DNA from: Stachybotrys elegans
Lineage: Eukaryota > Ascomycota > Sordariomycetes > Hypocreales > Stachybotryaceae
DNA length: 64,000 nucleotides
Reading direction: 5' to 3'
NCBI GenBank assembly: GCA_020746835.1
Contig: JAGPNK010000018.1
Location: 310,001 to 374,000 of the forward strand
Below the pieces are notes generated by a model. That model was given only the letters and a program-made list of their open reading frames with translations. It made no database searches and had not been told where the DNA came from. The position numbers were made by a program, and so were the translations under genes. Numbering within the stretch: position 1 is the stretch's first letter; each line of letters opens with the position of its first letter. Of the stretch, positions 1 through 11,617 are shown piece after piece.

Positions 1-752
1 AGGTAAGTGAAAGTCCCCAGTGAGTCAGGCTTTGTTTTATTTATTCCGAGGTTGGTGGATTGCCCATGGCCAATAACCAACCGCCTCAGTCGGTGGGGAC
101 ACGAAGCTATAGCCAGCGATTGGCTCGCTCGAAAAAGCGGTCTGTTGTTGCATTCGAACAGGTTGTCAGTTAGGCTTCGGGTGGATCTTTGTCATCTGCC
201 TTGGGCACCTACCATGATCCCCATACAACGCTTGTCTGGCGTGGCGCTGCGTACACGAGGCTGCCAAGCGCACCGCACGCCTCACCCACCAATCCCCGTG
301 GTCAAATCATCTGCACACTTATCTCATTCTTGAGGCTTTTCCGGTTTTCGCTCCCTACTCTAAATCGTTGGTCACCAGGCTCACCACGAGTCTGGAATTA
401 TCACATGATGCATCACGTTCGTCTGACGTGTCAAAAAGGACAAAAAAGAACGAGAGGAAAAATGACGAGTAAAGTTTGAAAAAGATGCAATTGTTGCATG
501 CATTTCACAAATGCCCGTATATGTGCATGGCAAAAATACTTTTCAATGTTGATGTATTACACCCTCTGCGATAGACTATGTAACAGGAGAAAGGATGTAG
601 ATACAAAACTTTAAGACACTCTTTGACAATATACAAGGCAATCCAACATGTACAAGGTTAGAAAACTATGTCCGACGGAACGACAAAGGAAACCAGGAAG
701 CTGCATGGCAAGGCCATTGACGGATCATTGAGCAGATCGTTGAACAGACCAC
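1..752. other. intergenic, 3' side of multicopper oxidase gene
   Basis: No convincing gene is seen. The short open frames here have no recognisable motif. The right part (about 540-750) is AT-rich and probably holds the 3' untranslated region and polyadenylation site of the minus-strand oxidase gene that ends at 753. Confidence 0.5.
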
Positions 753-2812
753 TTAGTTGGACTCGGCCTCGGCGTTTTCGTAAGGGCGGAAGCTGGTCAT
801 GAACTGGATGCGCTCAATGATTTCGTCCTCGGTGAATTGTCCGCTGCGAGTAGAGAAATCGCTGGCTCCCATGGGCTTGGAACGCCACTCAGCCTCCATG
901 GGGTCAATGTAGGTGGTTTGGTTGTATCCAAGCTCGGGAAGAACGGTTGTGTTGAAGGCCGCCATCATGTCGTCGTCCTCATGGATCAGGTTGTGGCAGT
1001 GGAACATGTACACACCGGCCCAAGGGGCATAGTGAGCCTCAACAACCGCGGTTTCGTCCTTAGCCAGCCACACAACATCCTTGAGGCCTGCAGTTTCGTA
1101 TTCCTCAACACGGCCGCTTGATCGGGAGACGATGCGCATATCGATCAAGTGTATATGAATTGGATGCGACCAAAAAGGAGAGGTGTTGGAGAGTTCCCAG
1201 CGCTCGACGGTTCCGACGGACACATTTGCGAGCAATCTATTGACCGGGTCGCTGAAGCCCACACCGTTGCTAGAGCCAATATCAGTATATGCCTGCAAAA
1301 AGAAGGAAAGAATGGTATTACATAGTCCATTGGTTGTTTGTACGGGCGAAGAGGAAGCTGTGGGTTGGGTCTGCGGTCGTGGGGGTTGGGAAGGGGACCT
1401 CGCGGAGGGTCTCGGGGAGCACGGAGTTATCGGCGGCGGAGGTTTCGGCAGCAACATTAAAGCGCATGATCTTGTCCATGTTCTCAAAAGAAATCTCGGT
1501 ACCAAGATTGCTGATAGAAGGCACGTTGCGCAGATCGATGGTCTGACCGGTGAATTCGGTGAAGTCGAACACAATCTCCCATCGCTCAGCCAGGGCAGCG
1601 CGCTATAACTTAAATCAGCAATGACCCACAGTTCATGCGATCAGAGACTTACCAGATCAGACGTCTCTACGGGTCGCTCGAGGAGCCCAGCGTCAGATGC
1701 GATGACGTGGAAGGGAATCTTGGAGTCCTCGTCTCCAGTGGACTCGGTAAAGTAGAGACCGAAGTTGCGGGAGATGGCGGCATTCAGGAAGCGGAAACGG
1801 TACTTGCGAGGCTCAACATCCATGAAAGGCCATGGAATGCCGTTCTGGGCGAAATATTAGCACATTTTATACATGATAGAGGAGGGGTTTTTTGGAGGAG
1901 GGAGTACATACCACGTGAGGAACATCACCATACCAGGCACCAGCGACTGTTCCGAAATCGAACAGTGTGCCGTCCTCGTTGTACTGCTTGGAGGAAAGGA
2001 TAAGAGGGATATCAAACTCTCCGTAGCCGCTAGGCAGGTTGAGGGCGTCTTCAGCCTCATCGTGCAGAATGTAGGCGCCCGCAAGTCCACGGTAGGCGTT
2101 CTGTGCGGTCTAATTTTGTTAGTTAAACCTCACAAAAACGATTTGATGATCACTCACAATATGCATTGCATGGTCGTGATACCACAACATTCTGAAGTTG
2201 AGAGTTAGTACATCGTGACAGCAGTACGATGGTGATGAAAGTCAGATCCGCTAAGGACTGCGCAAAACTCACCTGCCAGACTGCTGGTTGGGGTAGTAGT
2301 AGTCCTTGTACTCGCCGGGCTGGGTGACATCTTCAGCCCAGCCATCAAACGGGGCCCTCGAGTAGGATCCGTGAAGGTGAACCGATGTCTCGTTAAGCCC
2401 GTTGTTCACAAAGCGCACAATGGCCTCAGTGCCTCGAGGAACGATAAAGGTAGGGCCAGGCGAGATGCCATCATAGCCGGTGAACTGAGCAGGCATGCCC
2501 TCGTAGATCTCCTGCGTGAAGGGCTTGATCTCGACCTCGTAGTACTGGACCGGACCTCCAGTCTCCGGGTTCGTGGTGGTGCTGCCAAAGTCAGATATGT
2601 TGAGTATGGCCGCTTGGATTCACTTACAGCTCCGGCTGCTTCTGAGGGGGGATAGGCAGCCGCTTCTCGTAGAAGGGAAGAACAGGGCTGATTTGCGCCT
2701 GCGTCTGTCTCTTGGAAAGAGACTTGCCGTCAGGTCGGGCCTGGGGGAGTGCGTAGGCTCCATGGCTCAGTGCCATGGCAAGAGCCAGAAGCTTTGCGTG
2801 AGGGATGAACAT
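753..2812 (-). CDS. bilirubin oxidase-type multicopper oxidase, secreted
   Basis: Oxidises phenolic or tetrapyrrole substrates and reduces O2 to water through four copper ions; probably extracellular. Seven exons fit: 2812-2628, 2581-2273, 2191-2158, 2109-1912, 1844-1653, 1602-1322 and 1269-753, giving 571 aa, close to bilirubin oxidase precursors. The start gives a signal peptide (MFIPHAKLLALAMALSHGAY) and a KR site. Copper motifs are in order: HLHGSYSRAP, then WYHDHAMH (the latter on the 34-base third exon), HPIHIHLID, and HCHNLIHEDDDMM, which carries the Cys of the type 1 site and its axial Met. The last intron's acceptor is CTCTAG; using the more obvious upstream AG would break the frame, while CTCTAG gives the conserved WTINGV join. 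No truncation is seen. A laccase sensu stricto is less likely because of the HCHNLIHED motif. Confidence 0.93.
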
Positions 2813-4620
2813 TATGAATTAAACGACTGTTGTCAGCTGGGCAGTGCTGTGATGAACGAAAGACTTGTAACGAGAGAATGGATGTAGGCAACGAATGAGA
2901 TGCTACTGAACCAGCTGGTTGGTGGTGAGGAAAGACTGACAATGGAGGAAGAAGCTCGACTTCTTATACAAGTTGCCGTGCCTCGCTTGCCATGTCGCCA
3001 TCCGAATATTGCTCGAGTTCGTCCGTGATTTCCCCTCTTGCTCCTTTCACGATACAAGCTGTGGCCCCCGAGAGCAATGACAGTCAGGGAATCCAGGATC
3101 CACGCATGAAGGCAACAGAACGGTGAAGTTCGCTTCACCTGAGAGGCCCCTGGCATAGGCGGCCTGACCGGAGATGGAGTCAAGCATACAGACGTAGCTT
3201 CATTGGTGTTTGTCATCTTCAGCCCCCTAGTATCAAGACTCTGCTTTGAGTTGTTCCACAAGGAACCCCTCCGCGGCATAGCTATACAACGGGTCATATT
3301 GACGCGTATGTATCTTCGACTGAAAGACTATTGAACCATATCCTCTGCGGTTAGGCCGGGGTCTGAGTACCGGACAATTCTCGGTGGCATGGAGCAATCC
3401 CAGTTTTACCCGGTAAAGATCAGCTCTGAGCAAGGGACCTCCCTGAAAGTCTACCTGAAGCCTGCGTGGGAATGTCACAAGGGATGGATTTCTGACCCGC
3501 TTGGTGACGGAGCGTGCATACAATTATTGGCTCCCCACGTGGCCGGAGAAAAGCCCGAACATGGCTGGTTTATGGTTGCTTTTTTGTGATTCTGTTATAC
3601 CCTGCTGCATAGTATGCCTTCCAGATATGCCGTCCAAGCTAGAGGCAAGAGGGGTGCTACGGTGAGTCCGCCTCGCAAAGATACGGGTGGACATTACGAA
3701 GATCCCGTCCGAAGTCCATCACTTTTCCATCACACAACACATGTGATGCAGAGCCCTCACCGTCGCGCTTTGGCCCTCCACGGGCACCCCCTGCTGGACA
3801 GAGGCTGCGTCATCACCTCAGCCAGGCTTATGGGTTGGGGCTCTTTACTATTCTTTAGTGTCTTATCACGAGGTGCCACTTGTGGGTAAAGGTAAAGTGT
3901 TTGAAGCTGACAAAGGGCTATCCCGCCCTCGCCTATCCGGAATATGTCCGCGGAATCTTGGCTTATCTATACACCGGGTGGGCATCCGACTATCGTGCGG
4001 GGGGCTAGCGAAAACGGGCACAGACACAACAAAGTTTCGCCAGCATTCACACCCTGGCAAGGCGAGTGCCGCGTTGAAGCCCTTGAGCAAGGGGTGTTTC
4101 ATCAGCTCAGGCCTCGGGCATTATTTGAGCATAACGGGCAAAGCGGAGCCCTGCCTCCTCGGGCCGTTGCCTGATCTGTGTCTCTTGATCGACTCACTCC
4201 CATGGTGCGTGTAGAGAGTCAAATGACGGCGAGGGCCGGCCCCTGGACGCCACCGCGTGCGTGAGACCCATCGAGTTACAGCCCGCCGGGACATGCCGTC
4301 CTTGAACTCTTTGACGTCCCCAGTTTTGTCATCCCTTTTCTTCGAATCGTAATTGGCTATTTCCAAACAAGCATATCGACAATGCGAAAATGTACGGCGC
4401 ATTGTTACCCTAGATCTGGTTGCATTGAAACATGTCCCATCACACACGTTGTCTACCATCATGCAGAGGACAGAGAGCAGCGGACAGAGTGTTGGGATGA
4501 ACAGACAAATAAATAGAATCATGTATTATGCCGGAGAAGGCGAGTGTCAGCCTTCGTCCCTACCGTTCTCACATTGAACAACAAATTCTCTCACGTCCCA
4601 CTAGTGTTGTCTCGAGGCAA
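2813..4620. other. long intergenic region
   Basis: About 1.8 kb between two minus-strand genes. It holds the oxidase promoter on the left and the 3' flank of the cellulase on the right. Open frames of 60-150 codons exist on both strands but overlap one another and show no motif, signal peptide or splice structure, so none is called. Confidence 0.5.
2963..2968 (-). promoter_or_regulatory. TATA-like box of the multicopper oxidase gene
   Basis: TATAAG on the minus strand, about 150 bases upstream of the oxidase ATG; position only, no functional evidence. Confidence 0.4.
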
Positions 4621-6207
4621 TTACAAGCATTGGGAGTACCCTATGGGCTGTTAGTTTCACGTAATTTCTCAGCCAGCCAATGAGAAACGTACAGTCATTT
4701 GCAAAGGTGCACTTCCATGGGCTCTCGCAGACAGTCGGGCCTGTCCAACCCTGGCCATTACACTGTCCATAATGGGTTTGGGTTGGACCGGCTGCCGTTC
4801 CCGTTGTCGTAGGCTGTGTAGGAAAACGTTAGCTCTTTCTTGGCTTGGAACCCAGGAAAGGAGGAGGAGATGGTCTCACCTGCTTGCTCGTCGTTGTAGC
4901 CCCAGTGGTTACTGCTCTGGAAGTGGTTGCGACCCTGGTAGTGCTACTGGGGTTTTGACTCGTGCTAAAGGTTGAACCAATATCTCCCCACCGAATATTA
5001 CTAAAGATGACGCGCGTGTCAGGGTGGTTCCTCAGGATGATGGCCGGATCTCCTTCAGTGGATGAACAAGGCCCGTTTGGATTAGAATCAAGCCAATTCA
5101 TAAACTGAGAACTGTCATTCCAGATGGCAAAGATAAGCGTCATGCCTCGGCCAAGCGCCTGGCCCATGGTGGAGAGTCCACCGAACGCAGCTGAGGTACC
5201 CGAAGCAAGGCAGCCTTCAGCAGTGATGGTATCTCCACCCGAGACGGCGCTGGCGATGAGCTTACCGTTCTGGATGTACTTGCGCGTGACCTGCGTGAGG
5301 GTCCCGCGTGCCGTGCCATCGTTGGTCAAGAATTGGGTGACTACTGTAAACGGTTTATTCGTGTCAACTGTTCCCCCGGGCCCATAGTAGCTCTGGTGAC
5401 CGAGCGCATACGGATTAAAGCCGCAGCCCCCACGGTCACAGTCAGTCGCGCTGCATGGATGAGGCGTAAAGGCGATGGCTCTGGAGTTTGCTTCGAGAAT
5501 GTCCATCTCGTTGCAGCAATATCCAGAGCCCGAGGTGTTCAGAGTTCCATTCTTCCACGTTTGCACGGGGCACTGTGCATCACAGCTTTGCGCACTCAAT
5601 TAGCCTCTGACGGTCGATTGTGGTGAGCAACATACTATCCAGATCCGTAGTTGGCACCGCCTGTGTTGTACTGGTTGCGCCCTCCTGTTGCGTCCATCTC
5701 CGAGAGATAGAGAGCCCCATTCTCTCCACATGGCAGAGTGGACAGGTCAACGGTAAAGGTGAGCTCCTGGTTGAGCAGCTTGATCTGCGGGTAATTGCCG
5801 TCAGGCCCAAGGAGGTAGAGTCGCGGCGAGACGCTCTGATAACCATCGGCTCCAGGCATGAACTGGCGCATGGTCAAGCTGTCCCCGGAGGTCGTTACAC
5901 CGTTTGCCGTATAGTTGGAATCGCCTTGGACTTGGCAATTCTTGGCACACGTGGCAGTGTTTGGACATAGCGTTGAGTTAACCCCAGTGTTGGTAGTGCA
6001 CGATAACCAATCGCTGGTATGGAACCAATGGTAATTCCAGTCGATAACAACGCTCGTGTCCTGGGCTGTGCATCCTCCAGCCGTCGTGCATTTGTATGTC
6101 GTGAGGCTAGGATGTGACTCTGGTGTCTCGTCTGGGTTCTGCGCATGGACAAGAGCAACAGCCCCTACCAAAAGAGCGGATGAAAGTTTGGAAAGCATCT
6201 TGACCAA
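4621..6207 (-). CDS. GH7 endoglucanase (Cel7B/EG1 type) with C-terminal CBM1
   Basis: Secreted endo-1,4-beta-glucanase that cuts inside cellulose chains with retention of configuration. Exons 6207-5636, 5585-4880, 4813-4693 and 4640-4621 give 472 aa: signal peptide (cleavage near VHA/QNPD), GH7 domain, Ser/Thr linker, then a CBM1 with [14 protein letters not shown] and the terminal WYSQCL. The catalytic motif NEMDILEAN supplies the nucleophile and acid/base Glu. The tunnel-roof loop found in cellobiohydrolases between GYCDAQCP and CCNEMD is short here, and the linker follows [10 protein letters not shown], both as in EG1 rather than Cel7A. The last exon is only 20 bases; the acceptor CATAG keeps the terminal CBM1 residues in frame. 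Expression is probably cellulose-induced and glucose-repressed (family knowledge). Confidence 0.93.
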
Positions 6208-6920
6208 ATGATTGTTGACGTCTCTACGGCTTGAGATGAGATAGTATGCCGCTCAGCCATATCCATTTATACTCCTCGGCCTCACGAAAAACTCACCACC
6301 CAGGCAAGTCCTTGTCATTGAGTATGCCGTGCTTGCCGATTCCGTGAAATTATCCGCCAATGTGAGCACATGGACGGCATTCTGCGAGCGTCTCGGGCCG
6401 CGGACCCTGCGATCGTGGACCAGTGCCAAGCCGGATCGGAGCTCTCGGAGGGACACGTCCGGCGACTACAGGCGCCACCCTGCGATTAAGTCTACTCGGC
6501 TGCAAATAAACGATGAGTGTCCTGGGTCTTGCGGAGCGAAAAACTGCCTCAAGCCTAGAAGTGGCCGAAATTGGGACGTGTTTTGGATATGGTGGTGTGG
6601 TCAAAGTTTTATTACTGGGCATTGGGTCGATAAGCTATCCTTCCCGGAGAAGCACTGTTTGAGGTCTCCGTTGCGGGCGCGGATGGATAGAGAATGGTCT
6701 CATCTACTGCTTTTAGCGACTCCCATCGCGTGGGTGCGCCGGAGTGCCGTTGTAATTCTCCCATATTCATTCCCGTGTAGCGTTGTCATCGTTGTTCTTG
6801 TTGCTCGCCATTGTCATCGCCGTCGGCTTTGTCTTTTTCTCTGTCATCTTCGTCTTCGTCGTCCACCCGCTCCTCATCCCTCGGTGCCTGCGAATGCATC
6901 TGCTGCCAATGCCCTGCTTC
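6208..6920. other. intergenic: cellulase promoter and permease 3' flank
   Basis: About 0.7 kb. Apart from the TATA box above, no gene-like signal is seen; the overlapping open frames are GC-rich chance frames. Confidence 0.5.
6265..6271 (-). promoter_or_regulatory. TATA box of the GH7 gene
   Basis: TATAAAT on the minus strand, about 60 bases upstream of the ATG at 6207. Confidence 0.5.
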
Positions 6921-8799
6921 CTATGCCTTTCCTTCTTGATTGACGATCGTATCACTATTGTATTCAGCAAACCCATCGATAACCTCCGGAATCAAGGTCT
7001 TTTTATAAGGCCAGAAGACATTGGCCACATAGTAGACAAAAATAGAGGTGAAGAAGCCGAACAACCAGTTCATGGCAAACAAATGGACCAAACCCCGGTC
7101 GATGTTGACTGTGCTTGGGGAAACACGGGCAGCTAAGCCTGGCAGAAGAGGTGCCATCACGGGGAGAGTAGCCATTACTGCGCGCCAGTTGGTGCCATAT
7201 CTGCCGTACGTGTAGATTCCGCGGGGATCATAAAGTGCTGGAACATCGTAGCGGCGCCGCTTGACGATCCAATAATCGCAGAACAAAATTCCAGCGATGG
7301 GCCCCATGAATATGGCATAGGCGCTCATGAAGCTGAGAAAGGCTTGCCCCGAGGCGACAATGATCCACGGGCAAAGAGCCCAACCTCCGATAAGAGCAAC
7401 AAGAATCGTTCCACGCCGGATATTGAACCACTTCGGGGCGATTGTAGTTATATCGTTGGCGAACGACACGGCATTGGCGCTGATGTTGACGCTGACCTGG
7501 GCCAAGAGCCAGATGCTTGCACAGAAGAAAGCGGCCGCTCTTCCGCCGGGCGTGTTTTGCCAGGTGTCGATGATTTGAAGCGGTGTCCAGTACGTGACCC
7601 CCCAGAGCTCTTGGGAAGCAGAGGCTGAAATAATGCCGAAAAGAGCCACAATCGTCTTGAATAAGGGAATCACGGGAAGCTGCCAAACCTGGGCGTGGCT
7701 GTTCTTGCTGAACCGTGAGAAATCCGAAATGTTCACAGCAAGCGTGCTGTATCCTCCGGTTACACTTGTCTATAAGGCGTTAGAAGAAAGTAAGATCAGT
7801 ATCTGGTCTGTGAGTCAATACCATGTTTAAAATCCACAACCAAATGCGTTCTGTCCCTTGTACTTGGCTAGGTCTGTCAAAGAAACTGCCCTGACCACCG
7901 GCCCTTACAGAAATCCAAATGACCTAGGATCCAATTAGTGAGGTCCTATCCAAATGTTCAAGAACAAGAACAGCGACATGAGGCGCTCACCATTCCGACC
8001 GCCATAGGCAGCGTGAGGATCGTCTTCACCATGAAGAGGTGTTGCAGCTTATGAGTTGGTATGAGAAGCAGGGGAAATTGGATAAGCCAGTAGATGAGAT
8101 AAGAAACCATTCCTGCCGTCGTAAGCCCAGCCGACTCCGGAAGGTGATTGGGGAGATTTCGGTAGCTGGGCCAGATAGATGTGATGACCTGGACGCCAAT
8201 TAGATAACTTGTCCTCGACCATCATGCTGGAAGAGGGACACCAACGGCAGTCACACAGGTAGCACCCGATGCTGTTTGAACTCCGAACCAAAACATGGCC
8301 AAGACACCTCTGCTTATCACGGCAAAGTAACTGAACCAGTATCCAAAGCTAGCTCTGGAAGCGATGGGAAATGAAATGTGAAGATTTGCACCAATCGCTC
8401 CATTGAGAACTGTTGGAATGGCGTTGCATAAACTGGCAACCAAAACAATCAGGACGGCGTCCGTCGCGCTTAATCCTGAGAGTAGATGAGTATCCTCGAG
8501 CAGATAATTATCCCGCAGCAAATGTAGAAACGCCACGTACCAGTTGTGAGGATTGCGGATCCCGTGTTCCAGGTCGCAATAGTCACAATGTCCGAGAACC
8601 AATAATTGATAAAGGCCGTCTTGCCCCATGTCCGCTTCTCTTCCGGGACGGGATCCATGTCGGCGTTGGTCCAGACATCGGGAGGCGCAATGCTGCTGGT
8701 CTGCTTTGGCAGTTTCCAGCTTCTCGGCTCTGTCAGTCGGAGGCGAGCCTTGCTAGCTGCTGCCGAAGCCCGCCTCCTAAGATCAAGATTGGCAACCAT
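6921..8799 (-). CDS. NCS1-family permease (uracil/uridine/allantoin type)
   Basis: Plasma-membrane symporter for nucleobases or related compounds. Several exons join in phase. Exon 1 (8799-8541) holds the cytosolic N-terminus and the first helix (TAFINYWFSDIVTIATWNTG). Then come GLSATDAVLIV, a helix ending GVQTASGATCVTA, the IWPSYRNLPNHLPES motif, and a last large exon (from about 7770) with several more helices including ANAVSFANDITTIAPKWFN and GILFCDYWIVKRRRYDVPALY. This fits 12 membrane segments and the family pattern (N-terminal WG.TAFINYWFSD, IWPS, FCDYWIVKR). The donor after GATCVTA (GTTGGT) is weak but keeps the spacing between Cys and IWPS found in the family. The substrate cannot be fixed from sequence. 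Confidence 0.88.
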
Positions 8800-9589
8800 G
8801 TCGTATATCCAGCTCTTCCAGGCGGGTTTGTTGTCAGCGACAGGCCGGGGATGCGTCAGGAAGAACTTTATCTAGGGTTCCTGGAGGGATATTATAAAAA
8901 ATAATTCGATAAGACAAATTGAACATAGCTTATCTTTCTTATTTCTCGACAGGTGGTAACTGCCGCTTATCTCTCTGTTTCCTACCAGCATGCGTCGGAC
9001 TCGAGCCGATGGTGGAGCAAGATAAGAATTGCCCCACGACCCCTCCGCTTCTCGGCAGTTGGGGCAGTAATGACAGGCTGCTGATCGCCATGGCTTGCCT
9101 ATACGGATGTGTTGGAAGTCGAAGCTGTTCACCTGGGAATGTGATGGCAGCCAAGCGATGGCTAATTAGAAGGAAATACCCGGTAGCCTGGCCAATGCTC
9201 AAGTGAAACCGATGAGTCTTGAAAATTGTTTTACAGATGAGCGAGGCATTGTAAGGCGTCTCGAGATGGGCTACCGCCTCCTCGTGATCATTATTATTTC
9301 CCCCCTCCCAGCAATCTCAAACTTGTTCACTCCTCGTGCGAATCAGGAATCTCCTTCTCCTTCTTCTCTCGCATGTGATTGTCCTACCATGTCTGCGGCA
9401 GCCGGACAACTCTTCTTAGTCTTCTAGCCGCTCCCCCCCAAGACCAGTCAACCAAGGTAGCTGTATTGCATGTGCAACAAACTGGCCGGTATCTTTCAGA
9501 TGTGCAACATTCTGGCCGGTACAATCCTACCACAGCTTCCCTGGTGAAAGCCCTCACTTGCCTGCTATACCTAGCCCGATGATCTTCCA
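8800..9589. other. intergenic with a short tandem repeat
   Basis: Permease promoter side. The only structured element is the 22-base repeat pair at 9470-9521. No gene is supported. Confidence 0.5.
9470..9521. repeat. two direct copies of a 22-base unit, 30-base period
   Basis: Copies at 9470-9491 and 9500-9521 both read ATGTGCAACA followed by two variable bases and CTGGCCGGTA. They could be paired binding sites or an old duplication. Confidence 0.7.
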
Positions 9590-10034
9590 CTACAACACGC
9601 TGTTAGACCATAACCGTAACAAACAAGACCAGGTAGACTTGCAAGACAGCCTTGACAAATCTATCTCCACTGCAGCCACAGGGGGGGAAGCGGGGAGGGA
9701 GGGAGACTGGTGCTGCGGCTCCTGCCATTCTTCAATCACCCAGTTTTCGTCGACTGGGACCCACGGGGGTATTGTCTCTTCCCCAGGCTGGGTCGGCACA
9801 GGCTCTGCCTTCTTGGCTTCCCAGTCTTCAATGGCGGCGCTGACAATTTCGTCATCCTTCTCTTGTATAGCTATCAGATACGATCCCATGAATCGACACA
9901 GTCATCTCACTTACCCATGTCGGTTTCGATTCCTTCCCTGAGGCATCTGGAGCCCACGCGACAAGGTACTCCTTCCTCTTGGTCTTGAGCTTGCGCTCCT
10001 CTAGAATCTCCACGATGATACCGGTGCGTGCCAT
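9590..10034 (-). CDS. small chromodomain-like protein
   Basis: Two exons (10034-9915 and 9859-9590) join in phase to 129 aa; donor GTAAGT, acceptor CAAGAG. The N-terminal half reads VEILEERKLKTKRKEYLVAW, then a PTW and an acidic helix (DDEIVSAAIEDWEAKK), which follows the chromodomain pattern: beta strand with basic residues, YLV.W, a W before the C-terminal helix. The remainder (PTQPGEETIPPWVPVDENW) is Pro/Glu-rich and unfamiliar. If it is a chromodomain, the likely role is binding methylated histone tails, or it could be a relic from a retroelement integrase. The choice of ATG (MARTG) rather than one 19 codons upstream follows the domain start. Function is not assigned. Confidence 0.45.
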
Positions 10035-10139
10035 GGTAAAGCGAATGAAAGAATTGAGGGAAATTCTCCTCCAATGTGGAGATGGAATCATCGCAGAAGT
10101 ACGAGGATGGTTTCCGTTATGTTATCATGGGCTTCTCAC

Positions 10140-10612
10140 ACTGTTTTGACGTCCGGCGGTGACTTCTGTAGACATTTCCCCGCCCCGGCGTACCAGCGTG
10201 CGGCGCTTGTGAAGTACGAGGAGCTCGTGGGAGTTTACCTGAGGGAGCTAGTGGCTGTTAGGCACTACACAGTCTCAGCCATAGCAGGTCGCGGCTATCC
10301 GCACGTGTCGGTTCTGGCCTCCGCATACCTGATCTATCCGCAGCGTGTTTACCAGTGTCTATGGCACGTCAGCCTATGATTGCCATGATTACCAGTGAGA
10401 GGCTGCACGGTGGGAAGCTGACGGTGGGGTTCGTCAACTCGGCGCTCTACGTGCACCCGGACATGTTGAATGATATCACCACTGGGCGTAACATGGGCTG
10501 TGGCGCCGATCCTGCTTTCGAAGCGGTGAAGGGATGGGATCCGGTAGCTGGGCTGGGAAGCCCAGACTTTGACAAACTGAGAAAGTTCCTAGTCGATTAC
10601 GGCGGCGAGTGA
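10140..10612 (+). pseudogene. C-terminal relic of a sedolisin (S53) peptidase
   Basis: Sedolisins are secreted acid Ser proteases that include fungal tripeptidyl peptidases. Two frames carry the last third of one: about 10140-10340 has SGGDFCRHFPAPAYQ, then GRGYPHVS; 10380-10612 in another frame has TSERLHGGKLTVGFVN, LYVHPDMLNDITTG, GCGADPAFEAVKGWDPV and GLGSPDF, ending with a stop. The break falls at the GTSAS nucleophile motif, where the frame changes. The pro-domain and the Glu/Asp-bearing part are missing, and intact sequence stops just beside the chromodomain-like gene on the other strand. A non-functional remnant is the simplest reading. Confidence 0.8.
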
Positions 10613-10615
10613 AGG

Positions 10616-11051
10616 ATAGTCTCCGCACTCTCGTACTTAAATATATATACGAAATCCTAAAGAAGAAGGTCTCACTTATATGGAGATGACCAAGATTAGG
10701 AACCGGGACCGAGAGATGGGCTGGGTATCCATTTTTTTGGACGGCTAGTCTCTAAATAAGTAACTCGTAAATTCTACAACCATCTATAGCGCACGTGTGT
10801 AAGAAGTGCTGACTTACCAATTTACGACGACTCGTATTACTGACTCAATACTCTACGGTGCAACTTCCATCACCGGGGGCTTTTGGGAAGATATGGTAAG
10901 CAGGTATATCAAATAGGAAATGTGCAGGTCCATAGAAAGTAGTATAAGTAGGGGCTGCAGTTCCGCCAATGTCACCTGGATTCTTCCAACAAAACTTCAT
11001 TCCCAAGATACATCAACCCTTCTTACTCAGTCTCGCGCATCGCATAGCAAC
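10616..11051. other. intergenic, promoter of the crystallin-like gene
   Basis: AT-rich; contains the TATA element at 10943-10948. Nothing else is recognised. Confidence 0.5.
10943..10948 (+). promoter_or_regulatory. TATA-like box
   Basis: TATAAG about 105 bases before the ATG at 11052. Confidence 0.4.
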
Positions 11052-11617
11052 ATGAAGCCGCAAACTTTCATCATCCCATTCCTGGGCCTTGTAGCCGCTG
11101 ATGGAATCATGGAGCTCTTTTACAACACCAACTTCGATACTGGCAAGGGTTATCAACAGTTGTTTATTGATGGGGATAATGCCGCGCATGGTAAATGCTG
11201 TACGTCTTGCCCTTCCACCCCATTTGCCTCTGCTACAGTTATTGACTCGTTCTCTGACTATGTTATCAGACTCGGACGAGATCGACTCGAAGCTCAACGA
11301 TAACATCCACTCGATCCGCATCATCGGTAACTTGCACTGCGTGCTTTGGGAGTAAGTCTTTTATATAAGATCCCCCCCCCTCTCCCTTGGAGCATGTTTA
11401 CAAGCCGCGAATCGTTGATCCTGAGTCTGACTTCGTTGGCCCATCTAGAAACAAAGACTGCCAGGGAGCCCATACCGCAATGCTTTACGGCGGCAATCCG
11501 GATCTGGCCCATATTTGTAAGAGCGGGAGCAACTGGCAGAAGAAAGTCAGTTCCTTCAAGTGCTGTTCTGGTGTCGACAACGGATGGTGCGCTGGCAGTC
11601 CCGCGAGCTGCACCTGA
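11052..11617 (+). CDS. small secreted beta/gamma-crystallin-like protein
   Basis: Three exons (11052-11199, 11270-11351, 11449-11617) join in phase to 132 aa with GTACGT and GTAAGT donors. A short signal peptide (MKPQTFIIPFLGLVAADG) is followed by about 115 residues with 8 Cys. The mature part fits a double Greek-key crystallin pattern: ELFYNTNFDTGKGYQ, then LNDNIHSIRI, then CVLWENKDCQGAH and WQKKVSSFKCC. The N/D-x-x-S-S loops are those that bind Ca2+ in microbial crystallins. Secretion, small size and Cys content also fit an effector-like or antimicrobial role, but no function is shown. Confidence 0.72.
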
